From Alcanivorax sp. DP30 (GTDB lineage Bacteria; Pseudomonadota; Gammaproteobacteria; Pseudomonadales; Alcanivoracaceae): a stretch of 64,000 nucleotides of DNA. Of the stretch, positions 45,441 through 54,970 are shown in pieces. Numbering within the stretch: position 1 is the stretch's first letter; every line of letters begins with the position of its first letter. Under the pieces are notes generated by a model, which searched no databases, was not told where the DNA came from, and saw only the letters and a program-made list of their open reading frames with translations. The stretch spans positions 761,320-825,319 of the forward strand of contig NZ_WTUY01000002.1 in assembly GCF_009882945.1 (NCBI RefSeq), in the 5' to 3' direction. Both the position numbers and the translations under genes were made by a program.

Positions 45441-46391
45441 CACCGCACGGCGCGGCGCCGGATAACCCTCTCGGGTCAGGGACGGATTCTCTGCGTCCAG
45501 GAAATCGGGCAGCGACTGGAAGCGCATCCAGTCCGTGGCGCGCTGCTCGTCAAGGGTAGTCGTGCACTCATCCACGCAGCGAATATCCTCAAAGCCGCAG
45601 CGCTGCAGCCAGATCTTGAGCATGGCCACGGATGGCAGGAAAAACACATTTCGCATGGCGGCATAACGGTCTTCCGGCATCAGCACTGTGCGCTCATCGC
45701 CTTCCACTACCAGAGTTTCCAGCACCAACTCGCCACCACTGACCAGTGCGCCTTTCAATTCAAGAATATGATCCAGCGGTGAGCGGCGGTGATACAACAC
45801 CCCCATGGACAGCACCGTATCAAAGTTCTGCTGTTCCGCCGGCATCTCCTCCATGCGTACTGGCAGGAACCACACCGGCGTTGTCGGCGCGAACCGTTTC
45901 ACTGCCAGATACTGCACCAGAAACAGAATGGTCGGATCGATACCCACCACCTGGGCGGCACCCTCCGCCGCCATCCGCCAGCAGTGGTAACCACTTCCAC
46001 AGCCCACATCCAGTACTCGCCGCCCCGCCAGGGGGGAAAGGTGTGGCGCCACTCGCTGCCACTTCCAGTCCGAGCGCCACTCTGTGTCCACCGCAACGCC
46101 GAAGAAATCGAACGGCCCCTTGCGCCAGGGTATCAACCCCTCAAGTGCAGCCCTCACGGCTTTTGGATCCTGTTCACCCGCGACGCCTATGCGCAGTGCA
46201 TCCGCGCCTAGCTCACACTCCGCAGGTCCTGCTGGCAATGCCTCCAGCGCCGCCATCCAGCGCGGCAAGTCGCCATGAGGGCGTTCAATCAACCGTTCAC
46301 GAGTCAACGACAGCAGCGTATGACGTGGGGCATCCGCAAAAGTCTCGGCCAGGGCGGTATCGCAGTCCTGCAAATAAGTATTCAGATTCAT
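45420..46391 (-). CDS. cmoB: tRNA U34 carboxymethyltransferase
   Basis: It uses carboxy-SAM from CmoA to convert 5-hydroxyuridine at position 34 of tRNAs to cmo5U. It has 323 residues, equal to E. coli CmoB. Signature blocks include [20 protein letters not shown] (about residues 90-109), the SAM motif [29 protein letters not shown] and the C-terminal [16 protein letters not shown]. The ATG at 46391 gives the family length; a GTG 24 nt upstream is less likely. cmoA lies upstream on the same strand. Confidence 0.97.
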   Translation of the reverse strand: MNLNTYLQDCDTALAETFADAPRHTLLSLTRERLIERPHGDLPRWMAALEALPAGPAECELGADALRIGVAGEQDPKAVRAALEGLIPWRKGPFDFFGVAVDTEWRSDWKWQRVAPHLSPLAGRRVLDVGCGSGYHCWRMAAEGAAQVVGIDPTILFLVQYLAVKRFAPTTPVWFLPVRMEEMPAEQQNFDTVLSMGVLYHRRSPLDHILELKGALVSGGELVLETLVVEGDERTVLMPEDRYAAMRNVFFLPSVAMLKIWLQRCGFEDIRCVDECTTTLDEQRATDWMRFQSLPDFLDAENPSLTREGYPAPRRAVLVARKP

Positions 46392-46429
46392 GGCTTGATC
46401 ATTCGTGACTGTCACACTGGAAATGCGCC

Positions 46430-47161
46430 TCAGCGCACCGCCAGTAACGACATGAAGTTGAAACAGCGGAACCAGACATGGATATGACGGTACCCCGCTG
46501 CGCGAAGCCGCGCTTCATGATCCGCCAGCGTCTCGGGGATCAGCACATTTTCCAGCGCTGTTCGTTTCTGGCTGATTTCCAGATCCGAGTAGCCATTGTT
46601 GCGCTTGAAGGCATGATGCAGTTCGGTCTGCAGGGCATTCTCCTCATCATCCTCGAAGCGAATCTTCTCGGACAACACAAGAATCCCCCCCGGGGCCGTG
46701 GCCGCTGCGAGTCGCTTGATGAAGCCATCACGATGCTCAAGAGGAATAAACTGCAAGGTGAAGTTGAGTACCGCCATGGAACAGGGCTCGAAGGCCATTT
46801 GCGCCACATCCCCTTCTACCAGCGAAACCCGCTCGGCAAGGCCAGCATGATCCAGCAGCATGGAGGCCTGCTTGATCATGGCCGGGGAGTTGTCCACGGC
46901 AATCACGGGATTGCCCTGCTGCTCGGTCAGCGCGGCCATGGCGGTAGTAGCTGCGCCCAGAGAGCAGCCCAGATCATAGAGGCTGGTGTCTGGCTGGGCA
47001 TAACGGGCCGCCAGCACCCCGATCATGTCGATGATGGTCGGATAACCCGGCACAGAGCGACGGATCATGTCCGGAAAGACACGGACCACGGTCTCATCGA
47101 AGGAGAATCGCCCTACCTGCTGATGAGCGGTGGCGTAAATGTTGTCCAGCTGATCCGACAT
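46430..47161 (-). CDS. cmoA: Carboxy-SAM synthase
   Basis: It converts SAM and prephenate to carboxy-S-adenosylmethionine, the donor for CmoB. It has 243 residues, with [20 protein letters not shown] near residues 20-39 (the prephenate-site region) and the SAM motif [15 protein letters not shown], whose altered GxSxG form is typical of CmoA. It precedes cmoB by 38 nt, forming a two-gene operon. Confidence 0.96.
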   Translation of the reverse strand: MSDQLDNIYATAHQQVGRFSFDETVVRVFPDMIRRSVPGYPTIIDMIGVLAARYAQPDTSLYDLGCSLGAATTAMAALTEQQGNPVIAVDNSPAMIKQASMLLDHAGLAERVSLVEGDVAQMAFEPCSMAVLNFTLQFIPLEHRDGFIKRLAAATAPGGILVLSEKIRFEDDEENALQTELHHAFKRNNGYSDLEISQKRTALENVLIPETLADHEARLRAAGYRHIHVWFRCFNFMSLLAVR

Positions 47162-47411
47162 GAGGGCCCCGGTTAATGCATTGCGGACGGGATTATAGCC
47201 GCTGAGACTTCAGGGATGTAGAGGATAACCAGGGAGTGACAAATGGCACGGGGTTGCAAGATGCGACCGACAAGGCGCAGGCGCGATGAAATTACGGTCT
47301 GTTCATGACCCAGCCCGCACACAGACATTTCTTCGCGAGTTAAGACGCTGGCAATGTGCAAATACCAATTCGCGCTGAACCTTGCCGCTTGCTTATGCCA
47401 CATAACGCAAA
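47162..47411. other. Intergenic region upstream of cmoA
   Basis: Between cmoA and the secreted-protein gene (47162-47481) I see no gene. It must carry the cmoA promoter; no clear boxes are identified. The far end holds the terminator at 47412. Confidence 0.4.
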
Positions 47412-47434
47412 AACGCCCGGGCAATGCCGGGCGT
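47407..47434 (-). terminator. Terminator after secreted hypothetical gene
   Basis: On the - strand the stem ACGCCCGGC/GCCCGGGCGT (47412-47434) is followed by TTTTTGCG. A second hairpin CCTGCAA/TTGCAGG (47439-47459) lies just before it. Confidence 0.85.
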
Positions 47435-47481
47435 AATGCCTGCAACAGCAGCATTGCAGGGAAGACCAGAAAGCAGCGGGG

Positions 47482-47928
47482 TTATTTGAGGCTCAGCAAC
47501 AGGTTCGGGTTGAAATCCTCATCAGCCAGATCGCTGAGGTAGCTTTCCACGAAGTCCCGGGTTTGCGCATCGCCTTTCGCCGCCAGCACTTGCATGGCAT
47601 CAGACAAAACGAGGGTTTTCCCATTGAGTTCCACCTGCGATGAAGACAGGCTAAGTCCCATATCGATCACTGCGTATTCCAGGTTTTCCGCCTGCCGGGA
47701 AAGGACCATACGGGACAACACCGTCTGCCCTTGGCCGCATTGCAGGGAAAGCAGCTCCTCGCCACCGGACAACGTCATTGCGTCCCGCTCAATAAGGCCA
47801 TCTACCAGCACCCCAAAGGCGCTGTCTTCACCAGCTGCCTGACACAATTGCCCGACTACTGCCTGATCAATCTGAGCCTGTGACGTGGATGCACAAGCCA
47901 GGAGCACTGCACTTGCAAGAATCCTCAT
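47482..47928 (-). CDS. Secreted hypothetical protein (148 aa)
   Basis: A small periplasmic protein with a signal peptide ending ASTSQAQ near residue 18. The mature part has two Cys (QLCQAAGEDS and LSLQCGQGQT) that could form a disulphide and ends with a helical NPNLLLSLK. I do not recognise a family. The ATG at 47928 is supported by AGGAAAG; a promoter with perfect TATAAT lies 50 nt upstream. It forms its own unit with a terminator. Confidence 0.72.
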   Translation of the reverse strand: MRILASAVLLACASTSQAQIDQAVVGQLCQAAGEDSAFGVLVDGLIERDAMTLSGGEELLSLQCGQGQTVLSRMVLSRQAENLEYAVIDMGLSLSSSQVELNGKTLVLSDAMQVLAAKGDAQTRDFVESYLSDLADEDFNPNLLLSLK

Positions 47929-47977
47929 GACGCTTTCCTCTGCTTTCTGGTTAGTCATTGAATTTGTTACGGGGCGA

Positions 47978-48010
47978 ATTATACGAACAAATAATTACAC
48001 AGTGTAACTA
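47978..48010 (-). promoter_or_regulatory. Promoter of the secreted hypothetical gene
   Basis: On the - strand TATAAT (47983-47978) is preceded by TTACAC 18 nt upstream. The surroundings are AT-rich compared with the window. The 5' leader would be about 43 nt. A short palindrome TTACAC-A-GTGTAA overlaps the -35 region and could bind a regulator. The remainder of 48011-48257 shows no gene. Confidence 0.5.
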
Positions 48011-48257
48011 CTATGAGGCAAAAACATTGATCTTTTATGACGTATGGCAATGCGAAATTCGGGCCAAATTCATATTTTTGTAATGCCTGAGGCTGATCTT
48101 GGCATTGAAAACCGGAGTTTGGCGCATGAATCGAGGCGCCGCTGTACAGAGACGACAGAAACAGGCATGTAACTTGCCTGCTCACAAAGAAGTAAATAAA
48201 TAATGCCGAAATGGCTACCACCCCAGCACGGAGGCTGGCAAACAGGAAGCACTCTCC

Positions 48258-48593
48258 ATGTCATTCACCACAACGGATACCGCGCAGTTCCCCCGAATCT
48301 CAGCAAGGCGCTCGCCCATGATCAGCCCAGTAACACTCCTTGCCGTCACTCTGACTCTCAGCGGCCTGGTTATCGCTGTACTCGACATTCGCTGGTCGCT
48401 ACAGCTGGTCAGCCTGAGTTGTGTCTATTCTGGTGCACTGCTGGCCAGTCTGGGGCTCGTCGTGCATTTGATGCGCGGCCATCTGGCCTGGGCCGCCGAA
48501 GGCGGCATGTTACTGACGTTGGCAGTTCTGGTACTCTGCAGCCCTTTGCTGCCCGCCAACATGCAGGACTATCTCGAATATTTGATGCCTTGA
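48258..48593 (+). CDS. Small hypothetical membrane protein (111 aa)
   Basis: An unrecognised protein with three hydrophobic segments: VTLLAVTLTLSGLVIAVLDI, LVSLSCVYSGALLASLGLVV, and GGMLLTLAVLVLCSPLLP. The start at 48258 follows CAGGAAG by 9 nt; a later in-frame ATG at 48318 would remove 20 polar residues. It is convergent with the hybrid kinase gene, to which it has no evident link. Confidence 0.65.
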   Translation: MSFTTTDTAQFPRISARRSPMISPVTLLAVTLTLSGLVIAVLDIRWSLQLVSLSCVYSGALLASLGLVVHLMRGHLAWAAEGGMLLTLAVLVLCSPLLPANMQDYLEYLMP

Positions 48594-48646
48594 GAGGGGC
48601 TCCCGGGAAGAGCTCTGGCTGAGTAGGGGAAAACGTGCACCAGCCG

Positions 48647-51208
48647 TTAGCCTCCACTGGCTTTGAGGCCGAGATACTCGGAAAGTACACGGGACATGGC
48701 TGCCAGTGAAAGCGGCTTGATAATCTGTCCGTCCATACCAGCGCGACGAATTGCGGAGGCCTGTTCGTCAACCGCATGGGCACTCAGGGCAAGGATCAAG
48801 CTCGCAGAGCGTCCTTCCCGCTGCTCAACCTGACGCATGGCTGCCGCGCTCCGAAAACCGTTCATCTCAGGCATATCCAGATCCATCAGCACCAGATCAA
48901 AAGGCTCCTCGCTGGCCTCAAATACCTCCAGGGCCTGCCTGCCGTTATTGGTCATTTCCACCTGTTCCACCCCCAGCTTCTCCAGATAACCACGGGTCAC
49001 CAGCTGGTTAATGGGGTTGTCTTCAGCCACCAGCACATTCAACTGTGAAATGGACGCTACCGCTTCCTGACGGATCGGCGCCCCACCCACTGTTATGCCC
49101 CCGGAAAAGAGGTGGAGCAGCTCGTGAACGGTCAACACTGATCGCCTCAGCAAACGCACTTGCTCTGGTAACCAGTCCGGCACTTCACTGCGCATACCCA
49201 GCATCAAAATCACCGACGTTTCCGGGCTGCTCGCTTCCAGCCATGCCATAACCTCCCGCAACGCCTCACTGGAGGGCAGACCATTGATCAGCAAATGCCG
49301 GCCATACTTTTCCGGCATCTGGCCAAGGTCTGGCGCGGTTGGCAGGGAATGCACCTTTTGAAAACGCGCATCGTCACCAACCCAGTCAGCCAGATTACCC
49401 TGTACATCCCAGAGCAGGGACGAAGGCGCAGCCATTTCGGCCATGGGTAACGCGGCCTCATCCACGTGCAACTGAATGCTGAAACTGAATCTGGCGCCCC
49501 GCCCTGGTGCACTGTCTACCCGGATATCCCCGCCCATCAGGCTCACCAGCTCATGACTGATTGACAAACCCAAGCCGGTCCCGCCAAAACGGCGTGAGGT
49601 ATCCGGTGAAGCCTGAGAGAAATGCTGGAACAGGCGAGACTGCTCTTCCTGACTCAAACCAATCCCCGTATCAGTGACCGCAAAGGTCAGCAGAGGATCC
49701 GCTCCCGGGGAGTACCGACAGCTCAGGGACAACACGACCCTGCCCCCACGGGTAAACTTCACCGCATTGGCAAGCAGGTTGATCAGCACCTGACGTAGCC
49801 GCACCTCATCCCCGACAACGGTAGACGGTGTGCCGGAGTCCACATCCAACAACACCAGCACGCCATTATCACTGGCGGAGAGCTGGAACATCTGGGCGCA
49901 TTCCACCAGCACACCTGGCAGATCGAAGGGTTCGTTGACCAATTCCAGTTTGCCGGCTTCAATCTTGGCGAAATCCAGCACATCGTTAATCAGCGCGCTC
50001 AGGGTTCGCCCTGCACTGTCGATCAGGGCAATATACTCACGCTGCCGGGGGGAGGGGTCTGTTTCCCTCAGCAATTCCGCCAGCCCGATCACCCCATTCA
50101 GCGGTGTACGGATTTCATGGCTCATGCGGGCGAGAAACAGATCCTTGGCCTGACTTTCTGCACGGGCGCTAATGGCACGGGAATTATTGCGATAAACCAT
50201 CATCCCAAGCCCCAGCACCAGCAGATAGACCAGCACCACCCCGGCAATCAGGAGGATGGTTTCATTGACCTTGTCTTCCCGGGAAGCCTCCAGCAACTTT
50301 TGCGCCAGCTCCATAAGCATGTCAGACATACCATCCAGCGACTGGATGGCGTGGCGACTGCGGTCGTAGGCCTGCTCCCAGGTAAGGGTGACTTGGGGTG
50401 CCAGAATCAGATCCTGTTCAGTCCAGTCGAGAAAATCCTGAATCTCCTGACGCACAAGTCGCCATTGCTGCTGTAGCTGCACCGCCCCGGTTCGCGCTGC
50501 CAGCGCCTTGATCTCCCCATCAATAATGGTCAATTCCCGTTGCAGCTGCTGCCAGGCACTCTCCATGCGGCGGGCATCGTTATCTCCCAGATAACCACCA
50601 CGCAAGCTGACGTAAAGTGCCAGGGCCCGGATCAGGCCGATATTCTCTTCGCTCTTGCGAAAAGAACTGAGCGGCAGCGACAACACTTCATTGGGCTGCA
50701 GTCCGGGACCAATGGACATGTCGGAAATATAGAGAATGGTAGACAGCGTGCTCGCGACCCTGTCCGCCACCTGATTGACGTTATCAAAGGGACCAGATAC
50801 ATCCTCAATGGGGATGCCGGTCTTCACCGTTAACCCGGCCCAGCTCTCGCTGATCAGGCCGGCTTGATCGTTCAGGGCAGGCAGGTTACGTTCGCGCAGG
50901 GATTCAAGAAAAGCATGCATACGGCTTGCCGTGCGAGCACGACTGAGCTCATAGCGGGACAGGATTTCCGCATCTTGGGTATGAATGGCAACCGGAGCAA
51001 AATCCCGCATGTCTTGCAGCGGGCGCAGCGCAGCCAAGCCATTTTCAAACAACATCAGATCCTGGCGCATGCTCGCATTGGCTTCCAGAATCTGCATCCG
51101 GTGCTGCATAATCAGCGCCAGAGCAATCAGAAACGGAACCGTCACAATGGCAAACAACATCGCCATGGCCGTTCCCGTATGCAATCCATTATGTGATGGT
51201 CTTTCCAT
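48647..51208 (-). CDS. Hybrid sensor histidine kinase
   Basis: An 853-residue membrane kinase. Transmembrane helices at about residues 14-36 and 317-340 bracket a helical periplasmic sensor of about 280 residues. The H-box is MSHEIRTPLNGVIGL (H364), the N-box LINLLANAVKF and the G-box GTGLGLSISHELV. A region of about 130 residues that looks like a receiver without an acceptor Asp follows (HLLINGLPSSEALREVMAWL). The C-terminal receiver has VLVAEDNPINQ and LVLMDLDMPEMNG. No separate HPt domain is seen, so a partner must exist elsewhere. GTG at 51247 is an alternative start. Confidence 0.9.
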   Translation of the reverse strand: MERPSHNGLHTGTAMAMLFAIVTVPFLIALALIMQHRMQILEANASMRQDLMLFENGLAALRPLQDMRDFAPVAIHTQDAEILSRYELSRARTASRMHAFLESLRERNLPALNDQAGLISESWAGLTVKTGIPIEDVSGPFDNVNQVADRVASTLSTILYISDMSIGPGLQPNEVLSLPLSSFRKSEENIGLIRALALYVSLRGGYLGDNDARRMESAWQQLQRELTIIDGEIKALAARTGAVQLQQQWRLVRQEIQDFLDWTEQDLILAPQVTLTWEQAYDRSRHAIQSLDGMSDMLMELAQKLLEASREDKVNETILLIAGVVLVYLLVLGLGMMVYRNNSRAISARAESQAKDLFLARMSHEIRTPLNGVIGLAELLRETDPSPRQREYIALIDSAGRTLSALINDVLDFAKIEAGKLELVNEPFDLPGVLVECAQMFQLSASDNGVLVLLDVDSGTPSTVVGDEVRLRQVLINLLANAVKFTRGGRVVLSLSCRYSPGADPLLTFAVTDTGIGLSQEEQSRLFQHFSQASPDTSRRFGGTGLGLSISHELVSLMGGDIRVDSAPGRGARFSFSIQLHVDEAALPMAEMAAPSSLLWDVQGNLADWVGDDARFQKVHSLPTAPDLGQMPEKYGRHLLINGLPSSEALREVMAWLEASSPETSVILMLGMRSEVPDWLPEQVRLLRRSVLTVHELLHLFSGGITVGGAPIRQEAVASISQLNVLVAEDNPINQLVTRGYLEKLGVEQVEMTNNGRQALEVFEASEEPFDLVLMDLDMPEMNGFRSAAAMRQVEQREGRSASLILALSAHAVDEQASAIRRAGMDGQIIKPLSLAAMSRVLSEYLGLKASGG

Positions 51209-51278
51209 CGGCCAGTCCCGAAAAGGGCTACTATTCCATCTTGCCACTTAGCTGCGACACCAAGACACTGCATTCCTG

Positions 51279-51965
51279 ATGACAACAATACCTTGCACCA
51301 GTCGACGCCCCAAAACTGTAAAAGTTTGCTATTTGTTGCTTATTACAGCCGGTCTCGCGCTCTCAGCCTGCCAAAACGCCCGGCAAACAGAGCGTGAAGC
51401 CGAGACGCACCACTACGCCAGGAAACTGCCACCGCTGACTGTGGAACAGTCCGACGGCAAAACCGTGCCTTACTCCATGCCAGCAAACCGCACAGATCTG
51501 TCGCGCTTCCAGCTTCCCCAGACCCTGTCCGGACTCAAACTTGACGGAGAAATTAGCTCGGATACCGCCCGAACCTTCCGTTACGTGGATGACTCCCGGC
51601 AGGAGAACCTGCAAATAATTCTCACCAACCTGCCGGCCGGCTGGGACACCATGGATCCCCAACGTGCTGTCGCCAGCTATTACAGTGAAGCCCGGCAACG
51701 GCGTGTCCAGAAGGCCCTGAGCAACCCGGCAAATGCGCTATCCATCCTCAGTGAGAATCTGATGGATCTCGAAGGCGAACCTGCCGCCCAGGCCCAGATG
51801 CGCTGGATCGAGCCCAACCGTCCCATCCAGAACCAGTCTCTGTTGATCACCCTGGTGGATGGAACCTTTATCCGCATCAGCAACGCCAGCTATCAGCAAA
51901 GCACCCGCTGGCTGCTACAACAGGCCAAACGCACCCTGGCGGAATTCAAGGCCGCACAAAACTAG
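51279..51965 (+). CDS. Hypothetical lipoprotein (228 aa)
   Basis: A lipoprotein by its signal (LLLITAGLALSAC, lipobox LSAC near residue 31). The mature protein has a low-complexity polar region and then a folded part with LQIILTNLPAGWDTMDPQRA and SLLITLVDGTFIRISNASYQ. No known family. It is divergent from the hybrid kinase with a 70-nt gap, so the two may share a control region; a role as its periplasmic partner is conceivable but unsupported. Confidence 0.7.
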   Translation: MTTIPCTSRRPKTVKVCYLLLITAGLALSACQNARQTEREAETHHYARKLPPLTVEQSDGKTVPYSMPANRTDLSRFQLPQTLSGLKLDGEISSDTARTFRYVDDSRQENLQIILTNLPAGWDTMDPQRAVASYYSEARQRRVQKALSNPANALSILSENLMDLEGEPAAQAQMRWIEPNRPIQNQSLLITLVDGTFIRISNASYQQSTRWLLQQAKRTLAEFKAAQN

Positions 51966-52214
51966 CTTCAGGTTGCGACATCAGGCGGTGCTGTCCGTGC
52001 TGTACGCGCCCTGGTCGGCTCCGTGCGGCGATCTCATCAAGACAATGTAACGTGCCCGGGAACAGCAGAGAAACAGGAATTTTTCCAACTCACTCTATCC
52101 CGCTTGTCGCTCGCAGCCAAAGCCTCTGGCCTGTATATTTCTCTTTTACCCCGGACACTACACCTCATCTTTCGTCGCGGCTCCGGCGCTCCCCCCCATG
52201 ACCGCCCGGCATTC

Positions 52215-52275
52215 GCGTTGCAGCTTGAGGCTCGCAGCCTGTCCCTCGTAGCTCACAACTCGAAGCCAGTAACTC
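52215..52275. repeat. Heptad element G (AGCTTGA/CTCGTAG-type array)
   Basis: About nine contiguous 7-nt units (cttgagg, ctcgcag, ctcgtag, ctcacaa, ctcgaag and variants) run up to the last base before the mnmC ATG. No paired arm is obvious upstream. No Shine-Dalgarno sequence is left in front of mnmC. Confidence 0.65.
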
Positions 52276-54138
52276 ATGACGACCCCCTCCTTTGCGCCCA
52301 TCCGGCCCGCCAACCTGGACTGGCAAGACAGCACTCCCGTTGCCACAGATTATAATGATCCGTACTTCTCCAGGCAGGACGGCATGGCAGAAAGCCGTTA
52401 TGTATTTCTTGAGGGGAACCGGCTCGCGGATCGATTCAGGACCATGGCGCCAGACCAGTATTTTGTCATTGGGGAAACAGGATTTGGTACCGGGCTAAAC
52501 TGTCTGCTTGCTGCCCAGCTGTTTCTGGCACAAGCCCCAAAGGGCGCCCGGTTACATCTGGTCTCGGTGGAAAAACACCCACTCCGCCCAGAAGATCTGC
52601 AAACTGCCCTGGCCCACTGGCCAGAACTGGCGCCTCTGGCCGCTAGCCTTCTGGCCGAATATCCAGCGCCAGCACCTGGCCAGCACCGGCTGGAGCTTCA
52701 CCCCGCCATCAGCCTGACCCTGCTCTACGGGGAAGCCGAGCAGCTCTGGCGGCTGTTCAACCATCCCATGGATGCCTGGTTTCTGGACGGCTTTGCTCCG
52801 GCATGCAACCCGGACATGTGGCAACCCGCCGTGTTCGCCGAGCTGGCACGCCTTAGCCGCCCCGGCACCACCCTGGCCACCTTCACTGCCGCCGGCTTTG
52901 TACGTCGCGGCTTGCAGGAAGCGGGCTTTCAAATGGAAAAACGCAACGGTTTTGGCCACAAGCGCCATATGCTCACCGGAACAATGAATACCGCCTCACC
53001 GGCCAGACAACAAGCCCGCCCCAGCATACTGGTGGTGGGCGCTGGCCTTGCCGGTGCCACCACGGCAAGGGCCCTGGCTGAGCGGGGCTGTCAGGTCACC
53101 GTCACAGACCCTGACGGCGTCGCCTCTCAGGCATCAGGCAACCTGGCCGGCGTGGTCTACAGCACCCCCAGCGCACACCTCACGCCCCAGAACCGTTTCT
53201 ACCAGCAAAGCTACGACCATGCGCTTCGCTGGCTGAAACGGCATCAGTTCCCGGACCAACCTGATCAGGGACGTCTGAACGGAGTCATTCAGCACTTCGT
53301 GGATGACAAACAAAAAGACAAATTGAATCAGGCCATGGAAACCGGCGCCTGGCCGGAGGCACAACTCCGTGCCGCCGGCAATCAGGCGGTTGAACTGGTC
53401 GGTGGCGGTTATATTCAACCCGCAGTCTGGTGTCGGCAGCTTTTGGAACATCCGAACATCACCCTCATCCAGAGCACCGTCACCGGTGTTCAGGAAGGCA
53501 ATCCCGCCATCGCCCATTGTGCTGACGGCCGCCACCTGTCCGCCGATGCCATTGTGCTGTGCACCGCCGGCAGCACCGCCAGGTTGCCGGGGCTGGAATG
53601 GCTGCCGCTCAAACATATTCGTGGACAAGTCAGTTACTGCCGCGCCACGGAAGCCTCCAGCCGCTGGGAGAAAGCGCGATGCCATGGCGGCTATCTGACA
53701 CCGGCCTTGAGCGGACTGCATTGCGTTGGCGCCACCTTCAACCTGCACAATCCGGATCCTGCGCCCTGCGACAGTGATGATGCCGAGAACCTCGCCCAGC
53801 TGAAAAACTATCTGCCTGAGTACTGGCAGCAACTGGGTGGAGATCACATCGAGATCGTCGAGCGGCGCGTGGCTTTTCGCTGCCAGAGCATCGACTTTCT
53901 GCCGTTGTGCGGACCGTTGCCCGTGGCCGCGGAGAATCCTCACCGTAGCGCCGCCGGCATTTACCTGAACGTGGCCCACGGCAGCCGCGGCATCACCGGT
54001 ACACCACTGTGTGCGGACCTCCTTGCCGATCTGATCTGTAACTCTCCGCTGCCCGTAGACCAACAACTGGTTGACGCCCTCGCCCCGGAACGGTTTATTG
54101 TCCGCAAACGACGCAAACAACCTGAGTGGAAACCATGA
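52276..54138 (+). CDS. mnmC: Bifunctional tRNA mnm5s2U34 enzyme MnmC
   Basis: A two-domain wobble-uridine modification enzyme of 620 residues. The N-terminal methyltransferase domain (about residues 1-235) has VIGETGFGTGLNCLLAAQLF and AWFLDGFAPACNPDMW. The C-terminal FAD oxidase domain (about residues 250-620) has VVGAGLAGATTARALAERGC and LNVAHGSRGITGTPLCADLL. Start: ATG at 52276, matching the family start, although no ribosome site is visible because a heptad array abuts it. The stop overlaps the MAPEG start. Confidence 0.96.
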   Translation: MTTPSFAPIRPANLDWQDSTPVATDYNDPYFSRQDGMAESRYVFLEGNRLADRFRTMAPDQYFVIGETGFGTGLNCLLAAQLFLAQAPKGARLHLVSVEKHPLRPEDLQTALAHWPELAPLAASLLAEYPAPAPGQHRLELHPAISLTLLYGEAEQLWRLFNHPMDAWFLDGFAPACNPDMWQPAVFAELARLSRPGTTLATFTAAGFVRRGLQEAGFQMEKRNGFGHKRHMLTGTMNTASPARQQARPSILVVGAGLAGATTARALAERGCQVTVTDPDGVASQASGNLAGVVYSTPSAHLTPQNRFYQQSYDHALRWLKRHQFPDQPDQGRLNGVIQHFVDDKQKDKLNQAMETGAWPEAQLRAAGNQAVELVGGGYIQPAVWCRQLLEHPNITLIQSTVTGVQEGNPAIAHCADGRHLSADAIVLCTAGSTARLPGLEWLPLKHIRGQVSYCRATEASSRWEKARCHGGYLTPALSGLHCVGATFNLHNPDPAPCDSDDAENLAQLKNYLPEYWQQLGGDHIEIVERRVAFRCQSIDFLPLCGPLPVAAENPHRSAAGIYLNVAHGSRGITGTPLCADLLADLICNSPLPVDQQLVDALAPERFIVRKRRKQPEWKP

Positions 54139-54527
54139 ATCTTGTGAGCCTGCCGATTACTGCCATCTACGCCGCCCTCAGCGGCTTCCTGATCATTGCA
54201 CTGGCCGCCAATGTGGTGCGCTTCCGTTTGGGCAAGCACGTCTCCCTGGGTGATGGCGGTCACAAGGACGGCAACCGCGCCATTCGGGCCCACGGCAACA
54301 CCGTGGAATACGTGCCCATGGCCCTGATCCTGATGGCCCTGCTGGAACTTAACGGCGGTGGCGATACTGCCCTGCATATCTACGGACTGCTGCTCGTGGG
54401 TGGCCGCATCCTTTATGCCTACGGCCTACTGTTTCCGAAACCCAGCGCCAACCTGCCCCGCCAAATCGGTGTAGTCACCAGCTGGATTGTGATTGTGGCC
54501 ACGGGTGTGCAGTTGCTGATCCTCTAA
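54135..54527 (+). CDS. MAPEG family membrane protein
   Basis: A 130-residue integral membrane protein of the MAPEG (eicosanoid/glutathione metabolism) family. There are four predicted helices. The motif RAHGNTVEYVPMALILMALL near residues 54-73 is characteristic, with the polar N and E that line the glutathione site. Bacterial substrates are mostly unknown; glutathione-dependent detoxification is typical. The start codon overlaps the mnmC stop (ATGA), so they are translationally coupled. Confidence 0.9.
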   Translation: MNLVSLPITAIYAALSGFLIIALAANVVRFRLGKHVSLGDGGHKDGNRAIRAHGNTVEYVPMALILMALLELNGGGDTALHIYGLLLVGGRILYAYGLLFPKPSANLPRQIGVVTSWIVIVATGVQLLIL

Positions 54528-54729
54528 AGATAGCTGCGAGCTACCTGCTTCGAGCTACGAATCGCGCCAGAACTTGCCACGTTTTGAACGTCCGTACCCG
54601 CGTTCAACCCGTTGGCGCGGGCAGTGACGGGAAACAACTACACAGCTGTTCCGCGCCTCGCAGCTAGAAGCTCGCAGCTCATAGCTGGTTTTTGCGCTAT
54701 TCACTATTCACTGTTAACTATTAATTGGT
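54528..54729. repeat. Heptad element H (AGCTCGC-type arms plus a TTAATAG-type array)
   Basis: It begins at the base after the MAPEG TAA. The left array 54528-54566 and right array 54652-54688 are AGCTNGC-type in inverted orientation around 85 bp. A second array of TTAATAG type follows directly at 54697-54729 (units ctattca, ctattca, ctgttaa, ctattaa) and ends four nt before the yheU ATG. Confidence 0.68.
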
Positions 54730-54733
54730 CTTT

Positions 54734-54970
54734 ATGCCTCTCATCGTTCCCTGGAAAGACATTCCCGCCGACACACTCGACAACCTTATCGAGGAATTCG
54801 TCACCCGTGACGGTACCGACTACGGCGACACCGAAATTGCCACCAGCACGAAGGTCGAGCAGGTTCGTCGTCAGCTGAAAACAGGTGACGCCTTTGTGGT
54901 GTTTGATGAAGCGACGGAGAGCGTCTCGGTGATGGGGAAAGAGCAGGCGGATGAAGCAATTAATAGTTAA
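54734..54970 (+). CDS. yheU: YheU family protein
   Basis: A 78-residue cytosolic protein of the UPF0270 (YheU) family, function unknown. The start MPLIVPWKDIPADTLDNLIE is conserved; the three-codon upstream extension is not. The last five codons (EAINS and stop) are formed by the heptad element that follows, so the array has replaced the native end. No ribosome site is seen before the ATG, which is preceded by another heptad array. It is thus boxed by inverted TTAATAG-type arms. Confidence 0.88.
   Translation: MPLIVPWKDIPADTLDNLIEEFVTRDGTDYGDTEIATSTKVEQVRRQLKTGDAFVVFDEATESVSVMGKEQADEAINS

Noticed and set aside
52103..52130. Possible left arm for element G
   Set aside because: A few AGCC/CTCGCAG-like words occur, but the 7-nt phase breaks and pairing is poor.
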